Source of the DNA: Aestuariirhabdus litorea
GTDB taxonomy: Bacteria > Pseudomonadota > Gammaproteobacteria > Pseudomonadales > Aestuariirhabdaceae
Assembly: GCF_003864255.1 (NCBI RefSeq)
Contig: NZ_QWEZ01000002.1
Span: 124,001-188,000 of the forward strand
DNA: 64,000 nt
Direction: 5' to 3'
Part shown: positions 1 to 11,909 of the stretch, piece after piece
Layout: each line of letters opens with the position of its first letter
Position numbering within the stretch: the first letter of the stretch is position 1
The notes under the pieces: generated by a model
Databases searched by the model: none
Seen by the model: the letters and a program-made list of their open reading frames with translations, nothing else
Told to the model about the DNA's origin: nothing
Made by a program: the position numbers and the translations under genes

Positions 1-73
1 AGGCGTTTCGGGTGTAATCCCTGAGGCTTTGGCGTTCGACGCCATCGTCGCCAATAATAATCTGGTCTGTCAT
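1..73 (-). CDS. parC: DNA topoisomerase IV subunit A, first 24 codons only (partial)
   Basis: Reading leftwards from an ATG at 73, the frame is open to the window edge and gives MTDQIIIGDDGVERQSLRDY followed by TRNA. The pattern of a short acidic lead and then GVERxSLxDYTxxA fits the N-terminus of Pseudomonas-type ParC, just before the conserved AYLNYSMYVI segment that would lie outside the window. It lies 37 bases downstream of the parE stop on the same strand. ParC is the DNA-cleaving subunit that works with ParE to decatenate chromosomes, so the location supports the call. Only the start can be seen; the catalytic tyrosine and the rest are missing. Confidence 0.8.
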   Translation of the reverse strand, partial: MTDQIIIGDDGVERQSLRDYTRNA

Positions 74-110
74 ACGACTGCTGTTCTCTAAATCGGTTCG
101 GGAGGTGGGG

Positions 111-2012
<1,902 letters not shown>

Positions 2013-2636
2013 TCACTTGGCATCAGTAAAATGGAAAAAACGGTAGATCTCCGGCAGCGTCGCTTCAAAACCATCGAAGCCGTGGGAGCCCCCCTCCTCA
2101 ACCCGCTGCCGGCAACCTGCGTAGCGCTTAACGGCACGGCGATAATCGAGGGTTTCATCACCGGTTTGAACCAGCAGCAGGCAGTCGTCGGGCGCACTCG
2201 GCCCCTCAACATCCAATAGCGCCAGCTGGCGTATGTGGTCCATGGTCAGCTCGTAGCGCTCCCCGGTGTAGAGGTTCTGCTGCTCGCCCAGATAGCTTTC
2301 CCAGTACTCGAAGGGGCGTACCCCGGGGTTGATCAGCACCAAGGGAATGCGGGTACCGGGCGCCGCTTCGGCCAGCAGCCGCTCGCGCAACCAGGTGCCG
2401 TAATACCCCCCCAGTGAACTCCCGATCAGCGCCAGTGGACGCTGACCGACCAGTGGACGCAGGCGGGTAAACATCAGCTTCACCGCCTCGGCGGGCCAGT
2501 GGGGCAGATCCGGTAGCCACAGCTCGCAGTCAAAGGCGCGCTGCTCGAGATCCTGCTGTAACTGTCGCCCCTTTACCGAGCTCGCCGAGCTGTTGAATCC
2601 ATGAATGTAGAGCAGCAAGGGAACAGGGTTGGTCAT
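2013..2636 (-). CDS. yqiA: YqiA-type alpha/beta-hydrolase esterase
   Basis: A 207-residue protein with the compact alpha/beta-hydrolase fold of the YqiA/UPF0227 family. It opens with LLLYIHGFNSS (8-18), the oxyanion-side strand and loop. The nucleophile elbow GSSLGGYYG puts Ser74 in place, an aspartate lies in the TGDETLDY segment, and the catalytic histidine is in GGSHGFDGFE near the C-terminus. E. coli YqiA hydrolyses palmitoyl-CoA and short p-nitrophenyl esters in vitro; the physiological substrate is uncertain. The gene is twelve bases upstream of parE and follows cpdA, the same order as in enterobacteria and pseudomonads. Confidence 0.9.
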   Translation of the reverse strand: MTNPVPLLLYIHGFNSSASSVKGRQLQQDLEQRAFDCELWLPDLPHWPAEAVKLMFTRLRPLVGQRPLALIGSSLGGYYGTWLRERLLAEAAPGTRIPLVLINPGVRPFEYWESYLGEQQNLYTGERYELTMDHIRQLALLDVEGPSAPDDCLLLVQTGDETLDYRRAVKRYAGCRQRVEEGGSHGFDGFEATLPEIYRFFHFTDAK

Positions 2637-2730
2637 CGGTCAGAGGGCCACGCAGCAGGAATTGTTGGACGAAGCCCTGAAGAGTAAGCAAAACGTTGCG
2701 GCGAAACAAGCGGATCCCTGCCCGCGCCGC

Positions 2731-3534
2731 TTAATAGCCCATCAACTCTCGATTAATCGTGAGCTCGTGGGGACTGACCCGGTGCACCTGGGTGTCAAAG
2801 GAACCGTCGTCGTACAGCTCGAGGGTTCGCAGCCCTGGCATCTCCTCGGTGACGCCAAAGCTATCGGACAGCGGCGCAAACTGAAAGCAGGTGGCAGGCG
2901 TGGTCAGCAGGGTCACCCCCTGGTGCCGGCGCTCCTGATGCTGGTGTACATGGCCGCAGAGCAGGATCACCTGCCCCTGCGCCAGGGCCAGCCGTTCCCA
3001 AAGCTGTTGCTGGTTGGCGATGGCAATACGATCCATCCACTGGCTACCAACCGCCAGGGGATGGTGATGCATACAGATCAGGCTGTGGCCCTTAAACGCT
3101 CTCAGGCTCCGCTCCACCAGCTCCAGCTCCGCCTCCGCCAGTGCCCCACCCACTTCACCCTCTACCTGGGAGTGCAGCATCAACAGCTGCCATGACCCCA
3201 TAACGATCCGCTTGCTCAGCGTCTGGGGCTGGTCGGCCAGGGCTTCGGCCATCGCCAGGGCGTTGTCGTGGTTACCACAGATCCAGTGGGAAGGTACGTT
3301 GAGGGGAGCAATGCGCTCACGCAGGAGGCGATAGGAGTCAGGTGTGCCATCCTGGGCCAGATCGCCGGTCAGCAGCAACCGGTCTGGAGAGGGCAACGAG
3401 CGGGCGAGCTCCAGCACCCAGTCGAGGGTCTGGGAGGTGTCTACCCCCATCAGCCGACCGTCCGCATCGGCAAACAGATGGCAATCTGTAATCTGCATCA
3501 GTTTGATAGCAGGTGATGAACCTGAACTGGGCAA
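2731..3534 (-). CDS. cpdA: 3',5'-cyclic AMP phosphodiesterase CpdA
   Basis: A 267-residue class III cAMP phosphodiesterase of the calcineurin-like metallophosphoesterase fold. Metal-binding motifs appear in order: D17 and H19 in MQITDCHLF, GDLAQDG (57-63), GNHDN, a middle MHHHP and the C-terminal CGHVHQHQ. It hydrolyses cAMP to AMP and so limits Crp-type signalling. The start chosen is a TTG at 3534, because a strong GGGGAG ribosome-binding sequence (3542-3547) stands seven bases ahead of it and E. coli CpdA has a similar N-terminal extension before the first metal motif. The ATG of MQITD would leave almost nothing before the first motif. The 100-base gap to the DUF1249 gene shows no clear terminator. 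Confidence 0.93.
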   Translation of the reverse strand: MPSSGSSPAIKLMQITDCHLFADADGRLMGVDTSQTLDWVLELARSLPSPDRLLLTGDLAQDGTPDSYRLLRERIAPLNVPSHWICGNHDNALAMAEALADQPQTLSKRIVMGSWQLLMLHSQVEGEVGGALAEAELELVERSLRAFKGHSLICMHHHPLAVGSQWMDRIAIANQQQLWERLALAQGQVILLCGHVHQHQERRHQGVTLLTTPATCFQFAPLSDSFGVTEEMPGLRTLELYDDGSFDTQVHRVSPHELTINRELMGY

Positions 3535-3541
3535 AACAAAA

Positions 3542-3547
3542 CTCCCC
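3542..3547 (-). promoter_or_regulatory. Ribosome-binding site for cpdA (decides a TTG start)
   Basis: On the minus strand the sequence is GGGGAG, followed by seven bases and TTG. This is the only good Shine-Dalgarno match near the 5' end of cpdA and supports the rare start codon. Confidence 0.6.
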
Positions 3548-3635
3548 GCGTGCGCTTGCCGCCATCCTCAAAGAGTCTCACTATAGCAGTGCGCCCCGGC
3601 GGACTCAGGGGTTTATGGCAAAATTCCCAACTCAG

Positions 3636-4100
3636 TCACATCGCCGCCGCCTGCCAGGGCTCAAGGCTGCAGCCCCCCTCCAGGCAGTGGCTTAACCACT
3701 CCCCCAGAAAGCGGTTCCACTGCGCCTTTTCGTCGGGCAGCTCCATGCGCTGGTTGGGGTAGTCGTGGCGAGCCACCCGCTGCGGACGATCGAGGGCGCT
3801 GACCACCTCGGCCATCCGCAGGTCGTGATACACCCGCACCTCCATCAAGGGCAGGGGCAGCCACTGCCCCCAGTCTGCCTGATGACTGATCTCCACCATG
3901 CTGGTGTAGGGACAGCGCTGCTGTATAAGCAGGCGAACCCGAGCGCTATGCTCCCCAAACCGGACCGCAAAGCAGTGCTCGTCGGCCTGGTCCCATTGCG
4001 GCAGCAACTTTAGCAGGCGCGCATAGTTGCGCTCACAGAGCGCCTGCTGGGCGACCAGGTCGATTTGATAACGCGGTTTTCGGGCAGCGGCTGTGGTCAC
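3636..4100 (-). CDS. yqiB: DUF1249 family protein (YqiB-like)
   Basis: This 154-residue soluble protein has no signal peptide or membrane segment. It matches the YqiB/DUF1249 family in length, in its neighbours, and in conserved pieces such as YQIDLVAQQALCERNYARLL near the start, the middle MVEISHQ and the YHDLRMAEV segment. The family has no established biochemical function. Translation starts at a GTG one base after the thiC stop (TAA C GTG), so it is probably translationally coupled to thiC. In E. coli the gene upstream at this position is nudF/adpP; here it is thiC. Confidence 0.85.
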   Translation of the reverse strand: MTTAAARKPRYQIDLVAQQALCERNYARLLKLLPQWDQADEHCFAVRFGEHSARVRLLIQQRCPYTSMVEISHQADWGQWLPLPLMEVRVYHDLRMAEVVSALDRPQRVARHDYPNQRMELPDEKAQWNRFLGEWLSHCLEGGCSLEPWQAAAM

Positions 4101-4101
4101 G

Positions 4102-6249
<2,148 letters not shown>

Positions 6250-7632
6250 ATGGCGTTTAAAAAACTTCCGAGTTATCTGCTGGCCGGGCTTGCAACCCTT
6301 AGCAGCGCGCTCTACGCACAACAGGAACCGGCGGATCTGCTGGAGATCTACCAACAAGCCCTGGCCAACGATGCCGAGCTGGCAGCGGCCGGTGCCTCCC
6401 TTAAGGCCAACGAGGAGCTACCCAACCAGGGGCTCGCCGGCCTGCTCCCCAATATCACCCTCAACGCCTCCACGGCCAAAGCCACTGATCGCAGCCTCAA
6501 CGCCACCTCGCTGCCCGGCATTAACCGTACCCGCGACTTCAATGAGCACGGCTGGGCCGCACAGCTGGTTCAGCCGGTGTTCCGGCTTGAGCGCTGGTTT
6601 ACCTATACCCGTGCTGAAGCCTTATCCGACCAGGCCCAGGCGGAGTTCAGCGCGATCCAACAGGACCTGATCCTGCGCGTTGCCGATGCCTACTTCGAAG
6701 TGCTGCGGGCACAGGACACCCTCACCACAACCATCTCCGAGGAGAAGGCCTTCAAACGCCAGCTGGAGCAAGCGGAACAGCGCTTCGAAGTGGGCTTGAT
6801 CGCCCAGACCGACGTCCACGAAGCGCGCGCCGTCTACGACAACGCCCGAGTTAACCGTATCGTGGCGGAGAATAATGTCGAGGTCAGCCTGGAAAGGCTG
6901 CGCACCCTGACCGCCCGGGAGCACCGTCAAATCGGCAGCCTCAACAAGGAGATGCCGGTGGTGAACCCCACGCCGGAGGTGAAGGAGGAGTGGGTGAACA
7001 GCTCGCTGGTCCAGAACCTCAACATCGCTGCTGCGCGCGAGGCGGTGCGTGCTACTGAGGAGGCGCTAAAACTTTCAAAATCTGGCCACGCACCGACCCT
7101 GGATGCCATCGCCACATACTCCCACAACGTGACCGGCGACCCCTCCTTCAGCCTGACCGGTTTCAACGGCAAGCAAAACAGCCAGTACTATGGGCTCCAG
7201 CTCAGCGTACCGATCTACAGCGGTGGCGGCACCAGCTCCCGTGTACGAGAAGCCACCTACCGTCTGCAGGAGGCACAGGATCGGCTGGACTCCCTCAACC
7301 GCCAGACCAGCCAGCGTACCCGCAACCTCTACAGCTCGGTAACCGCCGATGTGCAGCGGATCTCGGCCCGCGCCCAGGGCATCATCTCCACCCAAAGCGC
7401 CCTCGATGCCACCGAAAGCGGATATGAAGTAGGCTCACGAAACATCGTCGATGTGCTCAACGCCCAGCGTAATCTCTACGCTTCCCAGCGGGACTACCTC
7501 AATGCGCGCTACGACTACCTGCTCAACACCCTGCGCCTCAAGCGTGAGGCGGGCACCCTGAGCCCCCAGGACCTGACCGATCTCAACCAGTGGATCACCA
7601 AGACCAGCACCGAGCTGCTGCCCAAGCTCTAG
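6250..7632 (+). CDS. tolC: TolC family outer-membrane efflux channel
   Basis: A 460-residue outer-membrane factor. The first 23 residues form a signal peptide (basic MAFKK, hydrophobic core, cleavage near ALYA-QQ). The mature protein shows the TolC double repeat: long heptad-rich helices alternating with beta segments (for example WAAQLVQPVFRLERWFTY and YYGLQLSVPIYSGGGTSS). Near the end lies the typical VGSRNIVDVLNAQRNLY helix. TolC trimers form the exit duct for RND, ABC and type I secretion pumps. The divergent thiC gene and convergent waaA gene match the Pseudomonas opmH/tolC locus. Its TAG stop overlaps the waaA stop on the other strand in a shared CTAG. Confidence 0.95.
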   Translation: MAFKKLPSYLLAGLATLSSALYAQQEPADLLEIYQQALANDAELAAAGASLKANEELPNQGLAGLLPNITLNASTAKATDRSLNATSLPGINRTRDFNEHGWAAQLVQPVFRLERWFTYTRAEALSDQAQAEFSAIQQDLILRVADAYFEVLRAQDTLTTTISEEKAFKRQLEQAEQRFEVGLIAQTDVHEARAVYDNARVNRIVAENNVEVSLERLRTLTAREHRQIGSLNKEMPVVNPTPEVKEEWVNSSLVQNLNIAAAREAVRATEEALKLSKSGHAPTLDAIATYSHNVTGDPSFSLTGFNGKQNSQYYGLQLSVPIYSGGGTSSRVREATYRLQEAQDRLDSLNRQTSQRTRNLYSSVTADVQRISARAQGIISTQSALDATESGYEVGSRNIVDVLNAQRNLYASQRDYLNARYDYLLNTLRLKREAGTLSPQDLTDLNQWITKTSTELLPKL

Positions 7633-8930
7633 CGCCCTTTGTGCGAGCCCTGCGTCTCCAGCAGGTGCTCGCACAGCGCCAGCTGTCGCTTGAGCGCCCC
7701 CCGGTTGCTGTTCACCACTGCCAGACCGGCGGCCCCCATGCGCTCACGAGCCTCCCGGTCAGCCAGCAGTGCCTGCAGGGCATCGGCTAAGGCTGACGCA
7801 TCCTCAACGACCTGCATGGCACCCGCCTCCAGCAACTGGTCGCTGATCTCTTTGAAGTTAAAGAGGTGGGGACCACTCAGCACAGGCACTGCCAAGGCCG
7901 AGGCCTCCAGCATATTATGACCACCGGTCGGCACCAGGCTGCCGCCGATAAAGGCGATATCCGCCGCCGCCAATAGCAGCAACATCTCCCCCATGGTATC
8001 GGCCAGTACCACGCGTGTATCCGCCTTCACCGGTTCTCCGAGACTGCGACGGGCAGAGGGGTATCCGCCCCGGTCCAGTAACTCGGCAACCCTTGGGAAA
8101 CGCTCGGGATGGCGGGGCACCAGCACCAGCAGCACGGGCGTCGACTGACCCTCCAGTGCCTTCAACACCAGCTCATCCTCCCCCTGATGGGTACTGGCGG
8201 CTACCAGGACGCGGGTACCGGGGGGCTGATGCGCAAGCCAGGCTCGGCGTAGCGCTTCCCCCTCCTCGCGCATACCGGCTTCGATCGGCAGGTCAAACTT
8301 AAGGCTTCCCGTCACCTCTATCCGCTCCTTTGCCACCCCCAGCTGACGAAAGCGCTCGGCGGCCTCATCGCTCTGGGCGGCAACGGCGCCCAGCGCCTGC
8401 AGCATGGGCGTTACCAGTGCGGGAAAGCGAGCGTAGCCCCGCGCACTGCGCTCCGACAGGCGCGCATTAGCCAGCAGCAGGGGGACGCCTCGGTTGCGGC
8501 AGGCCGCCACCGTATTGGGCCAGAGTTCGGTCTCCATGATGACCGCTAGCCGCGGTTGTACCCGCGTCAGGAAACGGGACAATGCATCGGGGAGATCGTA
8601 GGGGGCGTAGACGTGAAACACGCTATCGCCGTAGAGCGCCCTTACCCGCTCCGAGCCGGTCGGGGTCATGGTAGTCACCACCAGCTGGTGTTGCGGATAG
8701 CGCTCCTGCAGCCCTTTAACCAGGGGGGCCGCCGCAATGGACTCCCCAACCGAGACGCTGTGCACCCAGATCACCGGCCGCCCCTTCAGGGGCGAGCCAT
8801 CGAACCAGCCAAAGCGCTCCTTCCAGCGGCGGGCATAGGCAGGAGCTCGCCAGGCCCGATAGAGCAGGCGCGCCACCACCAGGGGAAGCAGCAGGTAAAA
8901 GAGCAGACTGTAGCTGAAGCGGTTGATCAT
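7629..8930 (-). CDS. waaA: 3-deoxy-D-manno-octulosonic acid (Kdo) transferase
   Basis: The enzyme adds Kdo residues to lipid IVA at the cytoplasmic face of the inner membrane. The predicted protein is 433 residues from the ATG at 8930 (MINRFSYSLLFYLLLPLVVARLL), which begins with the single membrane anchor typical of WaaA. The GT-B fold follows, with HSVSVGES and ETELWPN near the acceptor site and FIGGSLVPTGGHN plus LEASALAVPVLSG in the nucleotide-sugar half. A possible start at 8960 (TTG) is disfavoured because it would overlap a TATAAT at 8960-8965. The gene converges on tolC and overlaps it by three bases. Confidence 0.95.
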   Translation of the reverse strand: MINRFSYSLLFYLLLPLVVARLLYRAWRAPAYARRWKERFGWFDGSPLKGRPVIWVHSVSVGESIAAAPLVKGLQERYPQHQLVVTTMTPTGSERVRALYGDSVFHVYAPYDLPDALSRFLTRVQPRLAVIMETELWPNTVAACRNRGVPLLLANARLSERSARGYARFPALVTPMLQALGAVAAQSDEAAERFRQLGVAKERIEVTGSLKFDLPIEAGMREEGEALRRAWLAHQPPGTRVLVAASTHQGEDELVLKALEGQSTPVLLVLVPRHPERFPRVAELLDRGGYPSARRSLGEPVKADTRVVLADTMGEMLLLLAAADIAFIGGSLVPTGGHNMLEASALAVPVLSGPHLFNFKEISDQLLEAGAMQVVEDASALADALQALLADREARERMGAAGLAVVNSNRGALKRQLALCEHLLETQGSHKGR

Positions 8931-8959
8931 GATGTAGGGCTGGTTGTAAGGAAGGCGCA

Positions 8960-8965
8960 ATTATA
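8960..8965 (-). promoter_or_regulatory. Candidate -10 element for waaA
   Basis: The minus strand reads TATAAT about 30 bases before the waaA ATG. The -35 region is weak. The placement helps choose the ATG at 8930 over the upstream TTG. Confidence 0.4.
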
Positions 8966-8994
8966 CCCCGTTGGCTCTGCAAATGAGCCCCTGC

Positions 8995-9025
8995 CGGTGA
9001 CCTCGACCCGAGGTCACCGTATACT
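8995..9025 (+). promoter_or_regulatory. Perfect 11-base inverted repeat plus -10 element before the FAD/AKR operon
   Basis: CGGTGACCTCG (8995-9005) and CGAGGTCACCG (9009-9019) form a perfect inverted repeat around a 3-base centre. A TATACT -10 box begins at 9020, so the repeat covers the -35/spacer region. The first gene of the operon starts 30 bases further on. This arrangement is typical of a repressor or activator operator. A terminator reading is unlikely because no T run follows on either strand and waaA is transcribed away from it. Confidence 0.6.
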
Positions 9026-9054
9026 GTGCCCCTCAACCGGTTAATGAGCACACC

Positions 9055-10251
9055 ATGACGCACCATCTGGATACCGACATCGCCATCCTGGGCGGCGGCA
9101 TCGCCGGCCTCTGGCTGCTCCGGCGCCTCAGCGAACTGGGCTACTCCACCCTGTTGCTGGAAAACGCGACCCTGGGGGGCGGGCAAAGCATCAAGTCCCA
9201 GGGCATTATTCACGGTGGCACCAAGTACGCCCTATCGGGCAACCTGACCCACGCCTCCGAGTGCATCGCCGGCATGCCCAAGCGCTGGCAAGCGTGCCTG
9301 CAGGGTGAGGGGGAGATCGACCTTTCCTGTGCCCGTATCCTTAGCCCGCACCACTATATGTGGTCCAGTGCCGGGTTGGGCTCCAAGCTCACCACCTTTT
9401 TCGCCAGCAAGGCGCTGCGCGGACGGGTCGACCAGCTCAAGCCCAAAAACTACCCCGCTTTTTTCCAGCACCCGGCCTTTCGAGGTAGCCTTTACCAACT
9501 GAATGAGTTTGTACTCGACGTGCCCAGTGTGGTCTCCAGCCTGGTGCAGGGGCTTGAGGATAGAACCCTGTCCATCGACTGGGAAAAAAGCCGCATTGAG
9601 CACGATACCGATGGCAAGATCAGCGCCATCCTGCTGGAGCACCAGGGCGAGCAGACCATGATCCGCGCCCGCCGCTACCTGTTTACCGCCGGTGCCGGTA
9701 CCGCCGATCTGCTCCAGCGCTGGGGGGTTGAGGGTCCGGCCATGCAACTGCGTCCCCTGCACATGGCGATGGTCCGGGTACCGGGTGCCCAACCCCTGTT
9801 TGCCCATTGCATCGGTACCAGCACCGTGCCTCGCCTGACCATCACCAGCCATCCCGACCAGCAGGGCAACTGGATCTGGTACATTGGCGGTGAGCCCGCC
9901 GAGTCCGGCGTCAAACGCGAGCCTTCAGAACAGATCGCCCGCTGCCAACAGGAGCTGACGCAGTTAATGCCCTGGATCGACTTCACCAGCGCCGAGTGGG
10001 GCACCCTCCGGGTAGACCGGGCCGAGCCCCGCCAAAGCAACCTGCTGCGCCCGGATGCTGCCTACTGCAAGGCGCTTCACAACGCGCTGATCAACTGGCC
10101 CACCAAGCTGGCCCTGGCCCCTAACCTGAGTGACGAGGTGCTGCGACAGTTGCAACTGCAGGGAATCGCCCCGCAGATCCCCCAGCCCGCCGCGACCAGC
10201 CTGCCGCGCCCCCCGGTCGGCAAGCCCTTCTGGGAGGGGGTGCTCCCATGA
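9055..10251 (+). CDS. FAD-dependent oxidoreductase (DAO family)
   Basis: A 398-residue flavoprotein of the D-amino-acid oxidase / glycerol-3-phosphate dehydrogenase superfamily. The N-terminal dinucleotide-binding motif is IAILGGGIAGLWLLRRL (about 9-25), followed by an acidic end of strand 2 (LLLEN) and GGGQSIKSQGIIHGG, which resembles the FAD-contacting loop of the family. A second FAD segment is LFTAGAGTADLL (about 203-214). There is no signal peptide, so it should act in the cytoplasm. The substrate is unknown. The stop overlaps the next start by four bases, and the pair occurs at the equivalent P. aeruginosa location (PA4991-PA4992 as I recall), which suggests a coupled redox function. 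Confidence 0.85.
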   Translation: MTHHLDTDIAILGGGIAGLWLLRRLSELGYSTLLLENATLGGGQSIKSQGIIHGGTKYALSGNLTHASECIAGMPKRWQACLQGEGEIDLSCARILSPHHYMWSSAGLGSKLTTFFASKALRGRVDQLKPKNYPAFFQHPAFRGSLYQLNEFVLDVPSVVSSLVQGLEDRTLSIDWEKSRIEHDTDGKISAILLEHQGEQTMIRARRYLFTAGAGTADLLQRWGVEGPAMQLRPLHMAMVRVPGAQPLFAHCIGTSTVPRLTITSHPDQQGNWIWYIGGEPAESGVKREPSEQIARCQQELTQLMPWIDFTSAEWGTLRVDRAEPRQSNLLRPDAAYCKALHNALINWPTKLALAPNLSDEVLRQLQLQGIAPQIPQPAATSLPRPPVGKPFWEGVLP

Positions 10252-11033
10252 TCACCTCCGCCATCGCCGATACCGGCGTCGAAGTGACCCCCCTGGGCTT
10301 CGGCACCGTTAAACTGGGCCGTAACGAAGGGGTCAAGTACCCCCAGGGGTTTCGCATCCCCGACGACCGCCAGGCGCTGGAGCTGATCAACCTGGCCGCC
10401 GACCTCGGGATCAACCTGATCGATACCGCCCCAGCCTACGGCACCAGCGAGGAACGTCTCGGCACCCTGCTGTCCGGGCAACGTTCGCGCTGGGTAATTT
10501 GCACCAAAGTAGGCGAAGAGTTTGAGCAGGGTGTTTCCCGCTTCGATTTCTCCCCCGAACACACCCGTTTCAGCATTGAGCGCAGTCTCAAGCGACTCAA
10601 CACCGACTACCTGGACCTGGTGCTGGTCCACTCCGACGGCAACGATCAGGCGATTGTAGACCAGCACGGCACCCTCGAGGTGCTGGCAGACCTCAAGCGC
10701 CAGGGGCTGATCCGTGCTACCGGCATCTCCAGCAAAACCGTCGCCGGCGGCATTGCCGCGCTGGCCCACTGCGACTGCGCCATGGTCACCTACAACCTGG
10801 TTGAGCCGCAGGAGGGGGAGGTGATCGACTTCGCCCACCAGCACCACAAAGGGATCCTGATCAAGAAGGCACTGGCCAGCGGCCACCTCTGCCAACAGGG
10901 GGAGGATCCGGTAGCACGTAGCATGGAGTTTGTGTTCGCCCGCCCGGGCGTTTGCAGTGCCATCGTCGGTACCATTAATCCCGACCACCTGAAAAGCAAC
11001 CTGGCGGCGGCCCTGAAGGCACTGGGGCAATAA
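10248..11033 (+). CDS. Aldo/keto reductase
   Basis: A 261-residue protein with the (beta/alpha)8 aldo/keto reductase fold. The catalytic tetrad can be traced: Asp and Tyr in LIDTAPAYGTSEERLG, Lys in VICTKVGEEF and His in LVLVHSDGND. A SIVG-like nucleotide-binding region appears as CSAIVGTINPDHLKSN near the C-terminus. It probably reduces an aldehyde or ketone with NAD(P)H in the cytoplasm; the substrate is unknown. It overlaps the FAD oxidoreductase by four bases and is followed by the next gene after only three bases, so the three genes form one operon. Confidence 0.9.
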   Translation: MITSAIADTGVEVTPLGFGTVKLGRNEGVKYPQGFRIPDDRQALELINLAADLGINLIDTAPAYGTSEERLGTLLSGQRSRWVICTKVGEEFEQGVSRFDFSPEHTRFSIERSLKRLNTDYLDLVLVHSDGNDQAIVDQHGTLEVLADLKRQGLIRATGISSKTVAGGIAALAHCDCAMVTYNLVEPQEGEVIDFAHQHHKGILIKKALASGHLCQQGEDPVARSMEFVFARPGVCSAIVGTINPDHLKSNLAAALKALGQ

Positions 11034-11036
11034 CTC

Positions 11037-11903
11037 ATGCTCCTCAGCCAACACCCGCCTGATGCGTTCCGCACCCGCAATATCCAGGTCGAGCTGGAGG
11101 GAAGCGCAGTGCATTTGAGCGCCTGCGGCCCCCCTTTCGACTTTACCGACCTGCTGCAGCAGCGCTCTAATCCGCCGCCGCAGGAGGGCAGCGCGTTTAC
11201 CGCCACCCACCTCGGGGTGTCGGGGTTTATCCGCCTTCGTTGGCAGGAGCTGCGTTTCCTGCTGCTGGTGCGCCAGCAGCGTGCCGACCGCGGGGACCGG
11301 GTGCTAAAACTGCCTTCGGGCTACGTTGACCTCGACCTGCTGGCCACCCCCGCACTGGCCCTCGAGCAGGAGATCAGCCAGGAGTTACTCCTGCACTCCG
11401 AGCAGGAGCTGTGGCCCATCGAACGCAATGGGAGCGAACTGCAGCGGGTCTACCAGGCGCAGCTCAGTTACCACCCGGAGTGCGCGCAGCTGGCTACTGC
11501 GACCCCCTTCAGGTCACGGGAGGTGTACTGGGAGGGGGAACCCCTGACCGAGTGCGAATGCTACCTGCACCGCCCTACCGGCAGCGTGCAGCTGGTCTAT
11601 CACTGGGATCTGGAACTGCCGGACCGGCCCATGTCGGACCTGAGCCTGTGGCAGCTGGAGGAGCGGATCAACCCCCGTAGCGGTTTGCTGGAGACCCTCT
11701 GGGAGGAGCGTGAACCCCTGTGGCTGGCGGCCCTTAACGATTACAACCTGATCGATGGTGGCTTCTACCAGTTGCGCGATGGCCTGTTACTGCCGGCCGA
11801 GGGGAGCGCCGAGCTGCAGCTCAGCGAGTATTTTGCCCCGCGCCAGGGGCTCTGGGTTAACGCCGGCAACCAGCCACTGCGCGAGTATCACCCCTACTGC
11901 TGA
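11037..11903 (+). CDS. Uncharacterised protein with a degenerate Nudix-like box
   Basis: A 288-residue protein without signal peptide or membrane segments. I do not recognise a named family with certainty. The middle contains FLLLVRQQ, then LKLPSGYVDLDLL and ALEQEISQELLL. This has the order of a Nudix fold (strand, Gly box, helix with QExxxQE in place of REUxEE), but the box is altered: the acidic residue after the glycine spacer is missing and the arginine is glutamine. It may be an inactive or divergent Nudix domain. The C-terminal part is rich in Glu, Leu and Trp and resembles nothing I can name. It is the last gene of the FAD oxidoreductase operon and ends six bases from the convergent hldE. 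Confidence 0.55.
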   Translation: MLLSQHPPDAFRTRNIQVELEGSAVHLSACGPPFDFTDLLQQRSNPPPQEGSAFTATHLGVSGFIRLRWQELRFLLLVRQQRADRGDRVLKLPSGYVDLDLLATPALALEQEISQELLLHSEQELWPIERNGSELQRVYQAQLSYHPECAQLATATPFRSREVYWEGEPLTECECYLHRPTGSVQLVYHWDLELPDRPMSDLSLWQLEERINPRSGLLETLWEEREPLWLAALNDYNLIDGGFYQLRDGLLLPAEGSAELQLSEYFAPRQGLWVNAGNQPLREYHPYC

Positions 11904-11909
11904 AGCGGC

